Source of the DNA: Pseudeuparius sepicola
Lineage: Eukaryota > Arthropoda > Insecta > Coleoptera > Anthribidae
Length of the DNA: 64,000 bases
NCBI GenBank assembly: GCA_963920635.1
Contig: OY987306.1
Location: forward strand, 11,240,001 to 11,304,000
Reading direction: 5' to 3'
Part shown: piece after piece, positions 23,169 through 34,985 of the stretch
Layout of the letters: the number at the start of each line of letters is the position of its first letter
How positions within the stretch are numbered: position 1 is the stretch's first letter
The notes under the pieces: model-generated
What the model saw: only the letters and a program-made list of their open reading frames with translations
Told to the model about the DNA's origin: nothing
The model's database searches: none
Made by a program: the position numbers and the translations under genes

Positions 23169-24300
23169 TATACAGGGTGGTTCACTTTTCAGGGACCAAA
23201 CTGGAACAGGTGACAGACCTTCAAAAAATAGCAGCACTTTCTCGTGTGAACTGGACCTGATACAAAAGTTACAGGTTGTTAAAATTTTATAAAATATGTG
23301 GACTTTTTGAATATTTACCAAACCAGTTGAGACATTTAAGTAAAATTTGGTACACGTTATAACGGCACGGGTTAGCATAAAACCTGTTAATGCCAAACAC
23401 CTTGAACAGCCAGTGGCGTAGAAGCGGGAAATTAGTAGGTACAATTGTTTAAAAAAATGAATCACCTTGTATAGTAATAAAATGTATTGATTTTTGTGTA
23501 GATTTGAATTGTAAATAAAAAGGCCCCCTTGGCAATTTTTCGTATCTGTCATGGTTTCATGGTAAATTTGATTTTTTTGTATTATTTCAAGGTATTTCTG
23601 AAAAATTAACTAAAAATTTTGCTCGATAGGTAAGCCTCAAAGTAGAAAATATGCTTTTCTTGATTTAAATAGAGTAACTTTTTCCAATAAATTACCCATT
23701 CAAGATTTCACTTTTCTAGATAAAGAGCGTTACATTAATATTTTCTTCACTATACGTTTTAGGCCCTGTATCTTCAAAAGTATAGCCTTAAATAGACAAG
23801 TTTATTGGAAAAAGTTACTTTACTTAAGGCAAAAAACACATTTTCTCTACTTTGAGTCTTACCTGTCGAGCAAGTTTTTAGTTAATATTTCAGAAATATC
23901 CTGAAATGATTCAAAAAAATTTGCATGAAAAACCATGAAACCATGACACATAGTACTACAAATTGCCAAGAGGACATTTTTGTTTACAATTCAAATCTAT
24001 ATAAAAAATCAATACATTTTATTACTATACAAGGTGATTTTTTTTTCTAAAAATAATTGTACTAACTACCCGCTTCTACGCCACTGGTTCAAGGTGTTTG
24101 ATATTAACAGGTTTTATGCTAACACATAACATATACCAAATTTGACTTACATATCTCAACTAGTTTGGTAAATATTCAATAAAGTTCACATAGGTAATTT
24201 TTAAAATTTTAACATCCTTTAAATTTTTTATAAGGCCTTAAAAATATATAGTTTATCTATGACCTTTACAGTATGGTCCCTTAAAAATGAACGACCCTAA
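23169..24300. mobile_element. Palindromic MITE, TACAGGGTGGTTCAC end
   Basis: Left arm about 23169-23730 is mirrored by about 23745-24300. Landmarks are CAGTGGCGTAGAAGCGGG near 23411 and its relative CCCGCTTCTACGCCACTGG near 24070, and CATGGTTTCATGG against CCATGAAACCATG. The arms are a little over 500 bp and moderately diverged. The 175-codon minus-strand frame in the left arm is repeat sequence without a recognisable domain. Confidence 0.8.
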
Positions 24301-24442
24301 GCGGTGGAAGATGGTTTTGCCAGATAATTCAAGATAGGTTTATAATAAAGGATATATACTGGTTGTTTATGGGATAGCATCACCAAGAGTAAGTTAAAAA
24401 GGTCTATGTACTAAAATCTCTCTTTAACTCGAGCTTTAATTG

Positions 24443-24745
24443 TACAGGGAGGGCCAAATTGGATACGTTTAAAGGGAAACTCCTATTTTTAACGGAAACT
24501 GAGATCGGTGTCTGAGGCTCAGTTTTTATGATAAACTTAATAGCGAAAACCGCAAATCGATATATGTCACCGTTCTTGAGTTACAGAGCGTTTTTCGAAA
24601 ATGTGCGTTTTGGAAAAGTGGCCGTAACTTTTTTCGGGTAGAAAATTCTGTGTTACCGTAAAAACGTTCCCCATTTTTTTTTCAAGTCAATGGTTTAAGA
24701 GATACCGATGAAAAAAATTATTTTTTAAATAGAACACCCTGTATA
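24443..24745. mobile_element. Possible small MITE with ACAGGG termini
   Basis: TACAGGGAGGGCCAAATT at 24443 faces ACACCCTGTATA ending at 24745. Only the outermost 10 bases pair, so the call rests on terminus style and spacing. The interior has no gene. Confidence 0.35.
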
Positions 24746-24902
24746 TTTTTGCATTTTTTAATAGAGCAAAAAATTACCATTTCAAAAATATATAACACTT
24801 AATGATTTACTTAAGTAGTTATCAATTACCAATAGCTTTTATGATTTCATGTGTATAATTGGAAGCGCGCCCTTTCAACAAGTAGGCTTTGGACGGTGAG
24901 AC

Positions 24903-25412
24903 AATCAAACAACCGTGGAAAATGTTTACCGTTACCTGTCAAATTTTCAGTCAAGCTGTTTAGGCAGTGTAAAGATTTTTATATTTTTGTGTAATTTAAA
25001 CATACCTACAATGAAATTTGAAAGTTATGCAAAATGGGATATGATAGTCTGTTTTATACAATCCGGGGAAAATGTCTGTCTCTGTTTAACTCGTACCATT
25101 TCGGCCTCTCCTTCTCAAAAGGCCCACTATTAATCAAATTGTGTGGCAATTTTGCAAAAATGTCCTTGAATTGAAAGGATGTCTTCTCTCTGGATACCGT
25201 TCGTAGTATAAATTGGTCGTTGCATCTGCATTTTCCCCGGATTGTATAAAACAGACTATTATATCCCATTTTTCATAACTTACAAATTTCATTGTAGGTA
25301 TGTTAAAAAGTTTATAAATTACACAAAAATAGAAAAATCATTACACTGCCTAAACAGCTTAACTGAAAATTTGACAGGTAACAGTAAACATTTTTCCACG
25401 GTTGTTTCTACG
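24903..25412. mobile_element. Palindromic MITE, AACAACCGTGGAAAATG ends
   Basis: AACAACCGTGGAAAATGTTTAC near 24909 is mirrored near 25385-25408; CAATCCGGGGAAAATG near 25060 is mirrored near 25235-25250. The arms are about 210 bp with a roughly 80-bp centre. No coding sequence. Confidence 0.82.
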
Positions 25413-25447
25413 AAAGCGTAGAAGGGCCACATACTACTTTTTTTTTA

Positions 25448-25570
25448 CTATTCACACTTTTTACGAAATTTTGTAAAAAGTTTGTGAATTTCAACTTTTC
25501 ACACTTTTTTTACGAAATATTGTAAAAAATGTGTGAATTCACACTTTTTTACGAAATTTCGTAAAGTTTC
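25448..25570. repeat. Tandem short hairpins built from TTTTTACGAAAT
   Basis: Two consecutive hairpins of the form TTCACACTTTTTACGAAAT followed by its inverse, then a third half-unit, end exactly where the truncated transposon at 25566 begins. This could be a separate simple palindromic repeat or a rearrangement scar. Confidence 0.6.
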
Positions 25571-26704
25571 GTTTTTGAGAAACCATCTTCAACTTTATTT
25601 TTTTTCAATATGGATCTGGATTTTTTTGCAGTTTTTTAAAGCACTTTTCATTGCAAATACCATGATGTATGACACGAAATATTTTTAAAATGTTTTGAGA
25701 CAATTATACTGAAAATTCTTTCCATTCATTTTCTTATATTGCGGCCCTCTATTGAATAATTAGCCGTCTAAATATTAATCAGTATTGACAACAATTTAAC
25801 TTACAGTTTATTTTGACTTCGAAAACTTAATATTTTTAAATACGGCCCTGTCTGGTAAGTGTTTTCCTCTGTTGTTGTACAGCAAACAGTGTCGCATTGT
25901 GATTTGGAGCAAATTATTCGCTTTTTCCAATTGTGAGAAGAAAGCTTTAAGCCGACGAAACCAATAACTTTTGCCATTTATTAATTGCAAGAATACATTC
26001 GTTCGGCCTCTACACTATTTTTGTCGTCATTTGAAAAAGCACCCTTAATTTCTAATGACACAAAGTGTTAACTAAATGATACAGTGGGGTTGGTTTCGTT
26101 GTTTCAAAGCCCTCTAGGTGGAGGATTTTTCTTATTCTTTTATTATCGTATGTGACTGTTATTAGTCTTTGCCGTCCTTTTTTTAGTTCTCTAATTGAAA
26201 GATAACTTGTAAGTTAAATTGTTGACAATACTGATTAATATTTAGACTTCTTATTATTATATACATTAGAAAGAAATGAATGAAAAAAAAAAAGAATTTT
26301 CAGTATAATTGTCTCAAAACATTTAAAAAATATTTTGTGTCATATATCATGGTATTTGCAATGAAAAGTGCTTTCAAAATCTGCAAAAAAAATTTAGGTC
26401 CGTAATTAAAAAAATAAAGTTGAAGATGGTTTCTCAAAAACGAAACGTTGTAGAACAAATCTAAAAACGCCATCTTAAATCCCGTTGAAGTGTGCCATAG
26501 GAAAGTGTTCTTCTTTTTTTTCTATCTGTGATAAAATCGAAAATGCAAAATTTTACTTTTTTCAAAAAAACGAAAAAATATATTAGAAATCTGTTTGTGT
26601 CATTTTATTGACCTCAAATTGCGCAACTTTTCCCCCATTTTGCTCTATCTTCCACCGTTTGCAATATCCCCATGCTGTTCATTCTTATCCGGGACACAGT
26701 GTAT
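25566..26704. mobile_element. 5'-truncated copy of the 8395-9795 element family
   Basis: The sequence from GTTTCGTTTTTGAGAAACCA to the end CACAGTGTATA parallels about 8680-9795, including the TACGGCCCTGTCTGGTAAGT centre. The outer about 280 bp of the left arm is missing and replaced by the short-hairpin repeat. The copy is non-coding. Confidence 0.8.
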
Positions 26705-28836
26705 ATGTCGTAGGCATAATGCGAATTTAGGCTTTTTATAAACTTCCTAGGCATTTTATAAAAAGCCGGCAAAACGCGAGCATACAATACATTTTTCGTT
26801 ATGACTACACCAATTCAGGCAAATTGATAAAATGCCGGCAAAACAAGAATAGAAGAATCAAGGGCGTAGATAGCTTTTTCTTCCGGGGGTGGTAATGGTA
26901 ATACCTAATATTTATAGTTCGTCTGTTCCCCAATTATTAGGTTTTATTGTGATTTTATAGGTGGGTATGGGTAGGTATGCATAAGTAAAGACTATTATAA
27001 AGCCAAATAAAATGAACACTAGTAATATATTGAATAACAAAATGTATAGGTACTATATATTTAAAACAAAGAACAATGAAACAAACTCAAAATAAAAAAT
27101 GATAAAAAATATAAAAATAAAATATATACTCTTTCTTTGATGAAAACAGAAACAAAACAAAAAAATAACAAGAAAAAAATCAGTCTTTAAAAAACCTAAT
27201 CCTAAAAAACATTTATAAACTAAAAAAAATTAGTCAAAATATAAAAAATATATCCACACATAAACCAGTGTTTATAGAACTAAATCTAAAATCCTTTTGT
27301 TACTATTATTGGCAAATCTGTTTAGCACTGCTTCAGGGCAAGGTTTTATATGCTTGTTATGTAAAAGCGTCAACCCTACAAGCCTCTCTTGTCCCATAGT
27401 GAACCTCAACCAAGATTTGAGTCTTTCTCAAGATGAAAAACTTCTTTCGGCCGAGGCTACCCTTACAGGCATAGAAAAAAGTTATATATTTTTTTAAATG
27501 GAAACCATACTTCATATCTCAAAAACTATTAACGCTACTAAAAAACTAATTATTCCATTTGATTCTACGCCAAAAAATCTATAAAAATAGTTGATTGAAT
27601 TTGTCGATATATATAAGTTGTAGCCAGGAGAGAGGTCTCCAAAAAATCGAAAATTTCAGTCCTGCGCCAACTATAAAACTTATCTAAAATCTGATTGGTC
27701 CACCTAATTCCTCTCAAAAAAGTAGTACAGTGACGTGAAAACCGCAACCCTCGAGCTTTAATAATAACCGAGATTTTTGAGAAATACACCCAAAAACACC
27801 CAAAATGGGACACGCTGTACACAGAATTTTCAAAAGTTCATATATTTTAGGATCACACAAAGGTAATGTTTCAGAAGCCGAATTTGGCAGACTTTCTTTG
27901 CTAATTTTTTTTGCGTTTTTTTACAGAGTGGTACAGACATGTCGTGGTAATAGCCCTTGATGGATGCTCCAAGTCAGTAGCTATTGAGATGGCCAGCTCG
28001 CTCTCCGGATTTGAAAACTCTTGATTTTTTTCTTTGGGGTCACCTGAAATCGGTGATTTACATAACTCCTCCACGCAACACAGAAGACCTAAAAAACGAA
28101 TAACCCAAGAATGCCGCAGTATTAGAAATATTGTTAAAGTTTAAGCAACAATTCGAATTTCGGCTGTATTATTGCTTAGCCAATGACGGCGGTCATTCCA
28201 TAAATTAAAGACCTCAATAATTCAATGTCTATTGAAATTTTAAAGTTGGGGTAGGTGGCCCGGACAGGGGTGGCTTTATCAACATCACATAATATGCATC
28301 AATGAAGGTCCCCCTCCGAACAGAAATCGATCACGGCGATTGTTTTACTTTTTTGTATTTTGCGATGTATTGGGGGTGGGAAGTTTTCAAATGAACACCC
28401 TGTAATAGGTACCTACATTCTTACAATGTTAAATACAACTAAATCGTATGCAATACCTACTTTAGATTATCTGACTGAAAAGTAAAAAAGTTAATAAGTA
28501 AATTTTTATATCATGAAGTGTTCACTGCTTATCGATGTTTTCTTAATAACAAAATTTATTACGTTTCCTGTAACTGAATTATTTTATTTTTTTATTGTAT
28601 TTTCACGTTTCGACAGCACCGCTTTTGGAAAATCGTAAAATGCCTAAAAATAATCAGTCACAACGTGATACACATTCTTCTGTTCTTGTTTTGCCGGCAT
28701 TTTATCAATTTGCCTGAATTAGTGTAGTCATAACGAAAAATGCATTGTATGTTCGCGTTTTGCCGGCTTTTTATAAAATGCCTAGGAAGTTTATAAAAAG
28801 CCTAAATTCGCATTATGCCTACGACATATACACAAA
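26699..28836. mobile_element. 2.1-kb element with about 150-bp inverted repeats (CGTAGGCATAATGCG)
   Basis: GTGTATATGTCGTAGGCATA at the left is mirrored exactly at the right end near 28836. Pairing continues for about 150 bp, including AAAAAGCCGGCAAAACGCGA and its near-inverse. The centre is AT-rich and contains the mariner relic at 27990-28208, whose 3' terminus ACACCCTGTA is at about 28393-28402. The outer element's own transposase was not recognised. Confidence 0.75.
27990..28208 (+). pseudogene. Second mariner-like transposase 3' remnant
   Basis: The frame from 27990 reads WPARSPDLKTLDFFLWGHLK, then a segment with YITPPRN, an in-frame stop, then QQFEFRLYYC and NDGGHS before the terminal stop at 28206-28208. 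This is the standard C-terminal third of a mariner-like transposase, 73 codons with one internal nonsense codon. A mariner-style right end (ACACCCTGTA) follows at 28393-28402. The upstream two thirds of the gene are missing. Confidence 0.85.
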
Positions 28837-29144
28837 ACCAAAATCCGTAAAATAAAGCGCAATCCTTATTTCCGTGCACGGCACTGGTTATACTGGCCTA
28901 ACTGGCCCACGTCGACACCTGCTCTATGGATCTCCGAAACGCCGACAAATCAAATCGCTACGCTCGCTTTCTTATTGGCTGCCTCCTTGACTAGGTCGAC
29001 GTCGACCGCATAAAAACCTTTGAGGTCTGGTATTTTTACCAGTAGCAGAGCGTGGTAAATGCTACGAACTAGATCGCGCCCCGTATATCGCATATGTTCC
29101 AAGTGAGTTCATCTATACTATACCTGGAGAGGAATAGACGGTGA
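28833..29144. repeat. Dispersed repeat A, copy 2, joined to repeat B
   Basis: 28833-29030 matches 7435-7640 in direct orientation. It runs into a block (TTTTTACCAGTAGCAGAGCG, GATCGCGCC, TGTTCCAAGTGAGTTCAT) that recurs at about 40020-40100 and partly at 39440-39490. The same A-to-B junction near 39968-40100 suggests A and B belong to one larger element. Confidence 0.7.
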
Positions 29145-29152
29145 GGTTTTTC

Positions 29153-30290
29153 CAGGGACCCTTTAAAGAAAGGGGACCCAGCATTATACTTTCCAAAGTG
29201 AGGCCGTTTCTTTCCCCATTCTAATGGTCTCAATGATGCCAAGTATGCAATTTTATTGGAGAATCTATGGATATAACAGGTACTTTCATTGTTAGTAAAA
29301 ATTAATTTGATTTCCAAACAATTAGATTTGACAATGTTCTGTCAACAAACACAGAATATGGCAAGTGCCAAATGAATCAAATTTATTTTATATTTGAATT
29401 TGGTTTCCTGCAATAATTTTCAGGAATTTATAAGTAATATAAATATGGTAAGTCAGTGCCGATTTTGCTTATTTGACAATTTGTCGCTACTGCACCTTGT
29501 TACCAGGTTCCTCAAACCATTTGTAATATTATGCAGGTATAATAGGTACGTACTTGAACTTTCTTCCCTTGTTGAATGTATCTACCGAAAGAACTTTCAC
29601 AGATTTCGATTTCGGGATGGAACTTTCTTCCCTTGTTGAATGTATCTACCGAAAGAACTTTCACAGATTTCGATTTCGGGATGGACTAATAAGATTAGGT
29701 GGTCTTGTACTTAGTTCTAATCATGTAGTTTTTCTCGGTGCTCATTTTTGTAATTTTATTTCTCTCCCAAGGTACCTCATAAACGTAAAATAAACTTATA
29801 GGTGTAGATAAAAAATGTTTAAAAAAATACCTGACTGAAGCTACCTGCTTAATAATTTAATATTTAGGAAATACTATTTTTGTTTTGAACTATACTTACT
29901 TATACCATTGAGTAAAGGAATTATTCCTTTACTCAATGCTTATAAGTAATGCCCACGTAATGGGAATTGTAGGATTACTAAAGGTGAGACAAGAAAAATC
30001 TGGTTGCAATTATTGGGACTACTACAGGTGGCCGCATTACCTTTAACTGACTATCTGGAAGTTAGAAAACTTAAAAATTGTGAATTATGATGGGAAATAT
30101 TTTGCCTCCTTTGGAATCTATGACACTGGCATGTCACATAAACCTGATGGCAGTTGGACACTGACGTATAACATAACCTTGTACCAGCCCACTTATGTGG
30201 TCTCCTTGGAGATATACAGAAAACAAGGCTTCACTTTTCCTATGTGATAGACTGTGACATGCTGGGTCCCCTTATTTTAAAGAGTCCCTG
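29153..30290. mobile_element. hAT-type MITE with 8-bp target duplication GGTTTTTC
   Basis: It starts CAGGGACCCTTTAAAGAAAG and ends with the near-inverse ...TTTTAAAGAGTCCCTG. Identical octamers GGTTTTTC flank it at 29145-29152 and 30291-30298. CAGGG termini and an 8-bp duplication mark a hAT element. The 1138-bp body is non-coding and contains a 64-bp tandem duplication. A partial copy lies at 36596-37032 and a 29-bp remnant with the same ends at 46392-46420. Confidence 0.9.
29558..29690. repeat. 64-bp tandem duplication inside the hAT MITE
   Basis: Two perfect adjacent copies of a block running from GAACTTTCTTCCCTTG to TTTCGATTTCGGGATG. The copy at 36596-37032 breaks off within the first unit, so whether the duplication is ancestral cannot be told from it. 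Confidence 0.85.
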
Positions 30291-30298
30291 GGTTTTTC

Positions 30299-31575
30299 TA
30301 AGTGTTATAAGATGACTGTTCTAAGTGTTTAAGATGACTGGCATATCTACTTTACATGTTTTGTAAATTTTGTAAAGGTACTTTTTGATATATTTTTCCA
30401 AAGGAAATTACCTATTGTTTATTTTTTTTGTATTTCAGGGATTTAATTTGGAGCCTATTTATTTACGGCCGTTTTAAGGGGCTTAAACAGAAATTCCTTT
30501 TTTGTGAACATGCCTATTTGGGGTTTCACTATTTTAGCGGCTGGAAAGAATTTCGCTGCAGATATGCGTTCTAGAAGAAGATAATTTTATTTTGCAGGAT
30601 TCCGCTCAGAAACGGGCTGTTCTGAGCACGTTTCGCCGCTTTTAAGACTGGATTCGCGATACCGGCACAAAATAATTACGGAGGTACCTATATCTACATG
30701 TTTGAGCTTCATTTTCATAAAAGCTGGAAAAGGCATGCTTATGTGAGAAAGCCCAGCTGCGCACGGAAATTTGTGCATCTCTCTAGTATTCGTATTCTTA
30801 CCAGCTGTAATAACCGTATTCTTACCAGTTGTAATAACCAGACGCATAATGCAAATGCAGACATTATATTCTCATCCAAAAGAAGTAGGGTACCATCAAC
30901 CTTCCTTTTGACATTGTTATATTATGAACTTTATCCTTGTCTATAACGGATGGACAAGAATTTTACTCTTGTATTCAATGGAACGAGCCTGGACGCCTGG
31001 ATCTGAATCCTTCCAACAGTGGTCGAATTAGTTCCTGAATTAATTCGTGAATTAAAACACTACGAGTTATGTTTTACGGTGATGAAGAAATTGATGAATT
31101 TTTGGACCCTTTGTCAAAATTTAACAAATTAATATCAATACAAGATACTAAATAAAAAATAATTTTCCTGTGGCTATGTAAAAATCAAGATTCAAGATTC
31201 AGGCATGCGTTGTGTTTCCCTGTTTTACACGCTTCGACGGCCGACAAAAATCTCAAAAACCAGTAATTAAAAATATAACCTCTCTTGTGATAAACTTTTC
31301 AATGTTGGTACTCCTGAAGTTAACGGAAAACTTTACGGAAAATAGATCATTCCCAAGTAACTTCATGAAGTAATTATGAAATAATTGTCGGTGAATAATA
31401 AATACCTACACGGCTTTTTCTACTTATTAATTTGTCCTTAAAGTGACTTCATGAATTAATTCATCAATAAATTGTCAGTTTAAAACAAGCTTTTAGAGAA
31501 GATTGGAGAGTTTCATGTGTAACTATTAAATTTGAGTGAAAATCCACAAACAAATCAGTTAGCGCAATTTGTAAC
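30299..31575. other. Unassigned, with a 24-bp tandem duplication at 30791-30838
   Basis: No gene was recognised. CGTATTCTTACCAG followed by TGTAATAAC occurs twice in tandem at 30791-30838 with one substitution. Around 31020-31470 there are several GAATTAATTC-type strings. The rest is AT-rich. Confidence 0.5.
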
Positions 31576-32389
31576 GTCTATCCCCAGAAAAGGACGAATC
31601 AGAAGTGGCACTTGCTTTCGGCGCCTTTGATGTCGCGGTTCCAATTTCCCCTCTTGCGCATAGGAAATGAACTCTCCGCCGTTGACATCTGCGCATTGGC
31701 CACGCCCACCGTAGTTTGGACAGAGTAGAACTTGCCCATTGCGTTGGCACGGTCAGGTGCGGGCTATAGAAAATTTTGTGTTTTATGTAGCAAAATTAAT
31801 TTTTAGAATAGTAAAGTTTTTTCTGGGATTAGATCTAGTTAAATTTGAATCTCCAGAAGTGATTTTAAGTAGGTATTTTACTAATGAAAAAAATATAAAT
31901 ATTAATATTATTTTACTAATGAGAAAAACACATTTTATTTATTGTACATGGAAATTTCACAATATTTCCTCTTTATTATTTTATACTTACCTATATTAAT
32001 TAGAAACAACTATGATTTAGAATCAAGTGAACTATTCTACTTGGGTGGTTGAAATATTAAAATATTGCAATCGACTTGCGTCAAAACTCATAGCTTGGCA
32101 ATTAATTTGTGTTTTTATATAGATCCATAACAATGATTATTTGCAAAATTGGTTGACCTTCGTATCACTGGTAGTAAAAAACGTTATTTATCAAAAATGT
32201 TTATTACTAAAATCTATAAAAAAATTCAAAAACAATAGCACATATAAAATATAATACCTATAAATACAAAAGATATTATAAACTACTTACGTACATATTA
32301 TGCACATACACACTACAGGCATATCTACATGTTTATACATACATTATCAACTTAGCCTAATTTTTAAAAATACTGACCCCTGGCAGCCC

Positions 32390-34450
32390 TTATAAATGTT
32401 GTAAATTTACATAAAGGGATAATAAATAGGCATGATTAAAACTAGGGCATGGATGTTGATATGAAATGTTTTGCAGCTCATTTTTTAATTTCACACCAAC
32501 ATTTTCTTCTAAAGCAAACTTTGGAAAGAGGGTACAAAAACTAACTTCGAGAGTTTCAATATAATTGAGGAAATTATCAGGAGGTGAAAATAAATGTCCA
32601 AATGTTTCGTTACCACTTGATTTGTATGCTTTAAAATAAGTAAACAAATCAGTATCCCCTAATGTATGACGTTTACAATATTTAATACAAACTTCACATG
32701 AATGTTGTTCCAAGCACTTTCTTAATAAATATCCACAAACATATGATATACTATTTGATTCATGTAGTTCGAAATCAATATAATCTGGTGCCACCGCACT
32801 TAAATCAGAAAAAATAGATCTTGCATTTCCCACAACAACTTTGTTGTAAATTTGTGTATGTTCGGTGGTTACATATGACAATAATGAATCAAAATCCTCA
32901 ATACAATTAGCCCCATCCGCGTGTTGGAAATAATTTAAACAAAATAATTTTTTGAAAGCCCTTTCGCATTGGATGGGGGTTGGATTCAAGCAATTTCCCC
33001 CTTGCTGCCTAATAGTGCCGAAAAAATTTTCGAGACAATCTTGATTTAAGCGTCGAGTGTATAAGGAACTAAACTCTAAACAATGAAATTTTTCCCAAAG
33101 ACCTAAAAATGAATTTATTGTGATTTGCCACCCTTTCAAAAATTTAACTTTATTGGTTACCTCTATATTTTGTTTTAAAATTTTAATATTCTCAAAATAT
33201 GTAAACATTTCCTTTAAAAAATCGACTTGGTAATCTGCTCCTATAAAAGGTCTATTGTATTTCTTACTGCCCGATATTTTTTGGGGAATTTAAGATATCA
33301 AATAACTTATCAATTTTTCCTACAAATGACACTGTAGCGTTTGCCGAAGGGGGGAATTGTCCGAATTCAATAAAGGAATTAAGTGCCGCAGCTACCGTTG
33401 CGCTGAAAACTTGGACGGCTAAACTAACCTTCAGTTTTTTAAAAGGACTCGGATTAATGTGTTCATCTGTTAATTTTGGACACAGCCGAAGAGCCAAAGG
33501 CTTATGTTTTTGTTTATTATAAATTTGGTCAATATACGTTTTATTTGTACATCCTTCAGAGGTTTCGAATGTGTAATTGAAACAATTATTTCGTGTTGAT
33601 TTTAAGAGATGCGGCACATCAAAAATATAAAATATTTTTTCGCTATCGACATAAAAATGTGAAGAGTTTGGAGAGATACCAACTGACTTTGAAAATTGTA
33701 CAAAATTTGATCCTTGATCAGACACTAACGCACTTACTAGTAATCCTACAGATTTAAATTTCCTTATTGCTTCAAAAATAATAAATTTTAATTCCTCCCC
33801 TGAACAAGTATCAATAAAGAAATAAGCAACTGGTTGCTTCCACTTAGCAAATATTGCTCTAGCCATAACAGCTAAAACATATTTAGCAGGAGCATATCTT
33901 TTTTACTTCAATGTATTATGAAAGCCAACAATGGTATCGGAAGATCTATTGTAAAATAAAAAAAAATTAATGACATTTCGTTAATACAAAGAATGCACTG
34001 TTTTGAAGAACCCTCTAAATTTGTAGCTTTTGATTTAGTAACCTCAAAAATGAAACTGTTAAGACCAGCAGTTATATGCCATTTGCTAGTTATTCTTTGA
34101 AGAGTGCTTTTAGATGGCAAATATAGTGGTTTCATTAAAAATCTATAAGCATTTGGGCTTAGAAAATAAATTGCTAAGGAAAATTGTTTCATATCTGACG
34201 AGTAACGATATCCCTGTGGATCTTTTTTGGAATTTTCTAAATAATGCCTTACAAATAGTAGCATTGAAGCAGACAGTTTTTTTCTCACAAATGGCAAGAA
34301 ATTGTTCGTCATTTATTTCAGTGTCGGCACTGTCGACAGCTTGCTCCAACTTCGGATGCAACTTTCTTTGGAGTTTTTTTATTTGTAACTTTAATGAATG
34401 CTTTCTTGGACTATGTGCACTCAAACTAAGAGGAGTTTGTTGACTAGCAT
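32390..34450 (-). pseudogene. P-element transposase catalytic exon, frameshifted
   Basis: After a TTTTTAG acceptor at 34451 the exon encodes a basic coiled coil (KLQIKKLQRKLHPKLEQ), then the catalytic region: NEMSL, ALVSDQGSNFVQF, DVPHLLKSTRNN, LNQDCLENFFGTIRQQGG, and YVCGYLLRKC near the end. These match the RNase H-like fold of P/THAP9 transposases, with the DQG aspartate and the glutamate in LENFFG in place. Lesions: a frameshift in an A-run near 34280, a frameshift in a T-run near 33960 followed by a stop near 33910, and a frameshift near 33270. The open pieces are 33908-34312, 33264-33866 and 32390-33208. Confidence 0.9.
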
Positions 34451-34500
34451 CTAAAAATAGAATTATTTAATAACAAAATAAGTAATACAAAAAATTACAA

Positions 34501-34686
34501 TATACACACACCCAAACTTATAATATGGAATCACTTAATATTTATTACAATTTATATTGTCGGGTTATTCACATTTAACTGTTTTTGTTAGTAAACACTT
34601 TTGATTTTCCATGCCATATAATTTTTTTGACAAAAAAAAAATTATCGCAAATAATGCGTGATGCCATATAAGTTTGGGTGTGTATA
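34501..34686. mobile_element. 186-bp MITE in a P-element intron
   Basis: TATACACACCCAAACTTATA at 34501 is mirrored by TATAAGTTTGGGTGTGTATA ending at 34686. It sits between the splice donor at 34719 and the acceptor at 34451 on the minus strand, so it expanded an intron without touching coding sequence. Confidence 0.8.
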
Positions 34687-34719
34687 CTATAATAACAGTT
34701 TGTGAATATAGATCATTAC

Positions 34720-34913
34720 CTTTTGATGCAACTGAAAATTCGGTAATGCTGTGGAGATCGCCTATAGGTGACTGTGACAGATGGGGTGTACTTCGTTGAT
34801 CCAAAGGTTGAGCGATCGAGACTGGTTGATCAAGTTCTCGTTGAGGTTCTAACAAAGTCAAATTGCTGCATACAGACACAGAAGGACTCTGTGAAGAAGC
34901 CTCATCGATATAA
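34720..34913 (-). pseudogene. P-element linker exon
   Basis: The minus-strand exon lies between an acceptor (TACTAAG, ending at 34914) and a donor GTAATG at 34719. It encodes a serine/glutamine/proline-rich stretch (SPSVSVCSNLTLLEPQREL and on to ITEFSVASK) as expected between the THAP domain and the coiled coil of P-type transposases. It has no obvious lesion of its own. Confidence 0.65.
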
Positions 34914-34985
34914 CTTAGTAAAAAAAATTCAGCAAAATTACAAGTATCAGCAAAAAATACATATTATTATCTAATAATGAAGGGG

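Noticed and set aside
23025..23552. 175-codon minus-strand frame
   Set aside because: It lies largely in one arm of a palindromic MITE, includes no recognisable domain, and is not open in the other arm.
29558..29690. CRISPR-like or other short direct repeat array
   Set aside because: Only two adjacent 64-bp copies without spacers, inside a hAT MITE in a eukaryotic context; it is a tandem duplication.
34114..34443. 109-codon plus-strand frame and similar frames within the P element
   Set aside because: Shadow of the transposase coiled-coil and N-terminal catalytic region on the minus strand.
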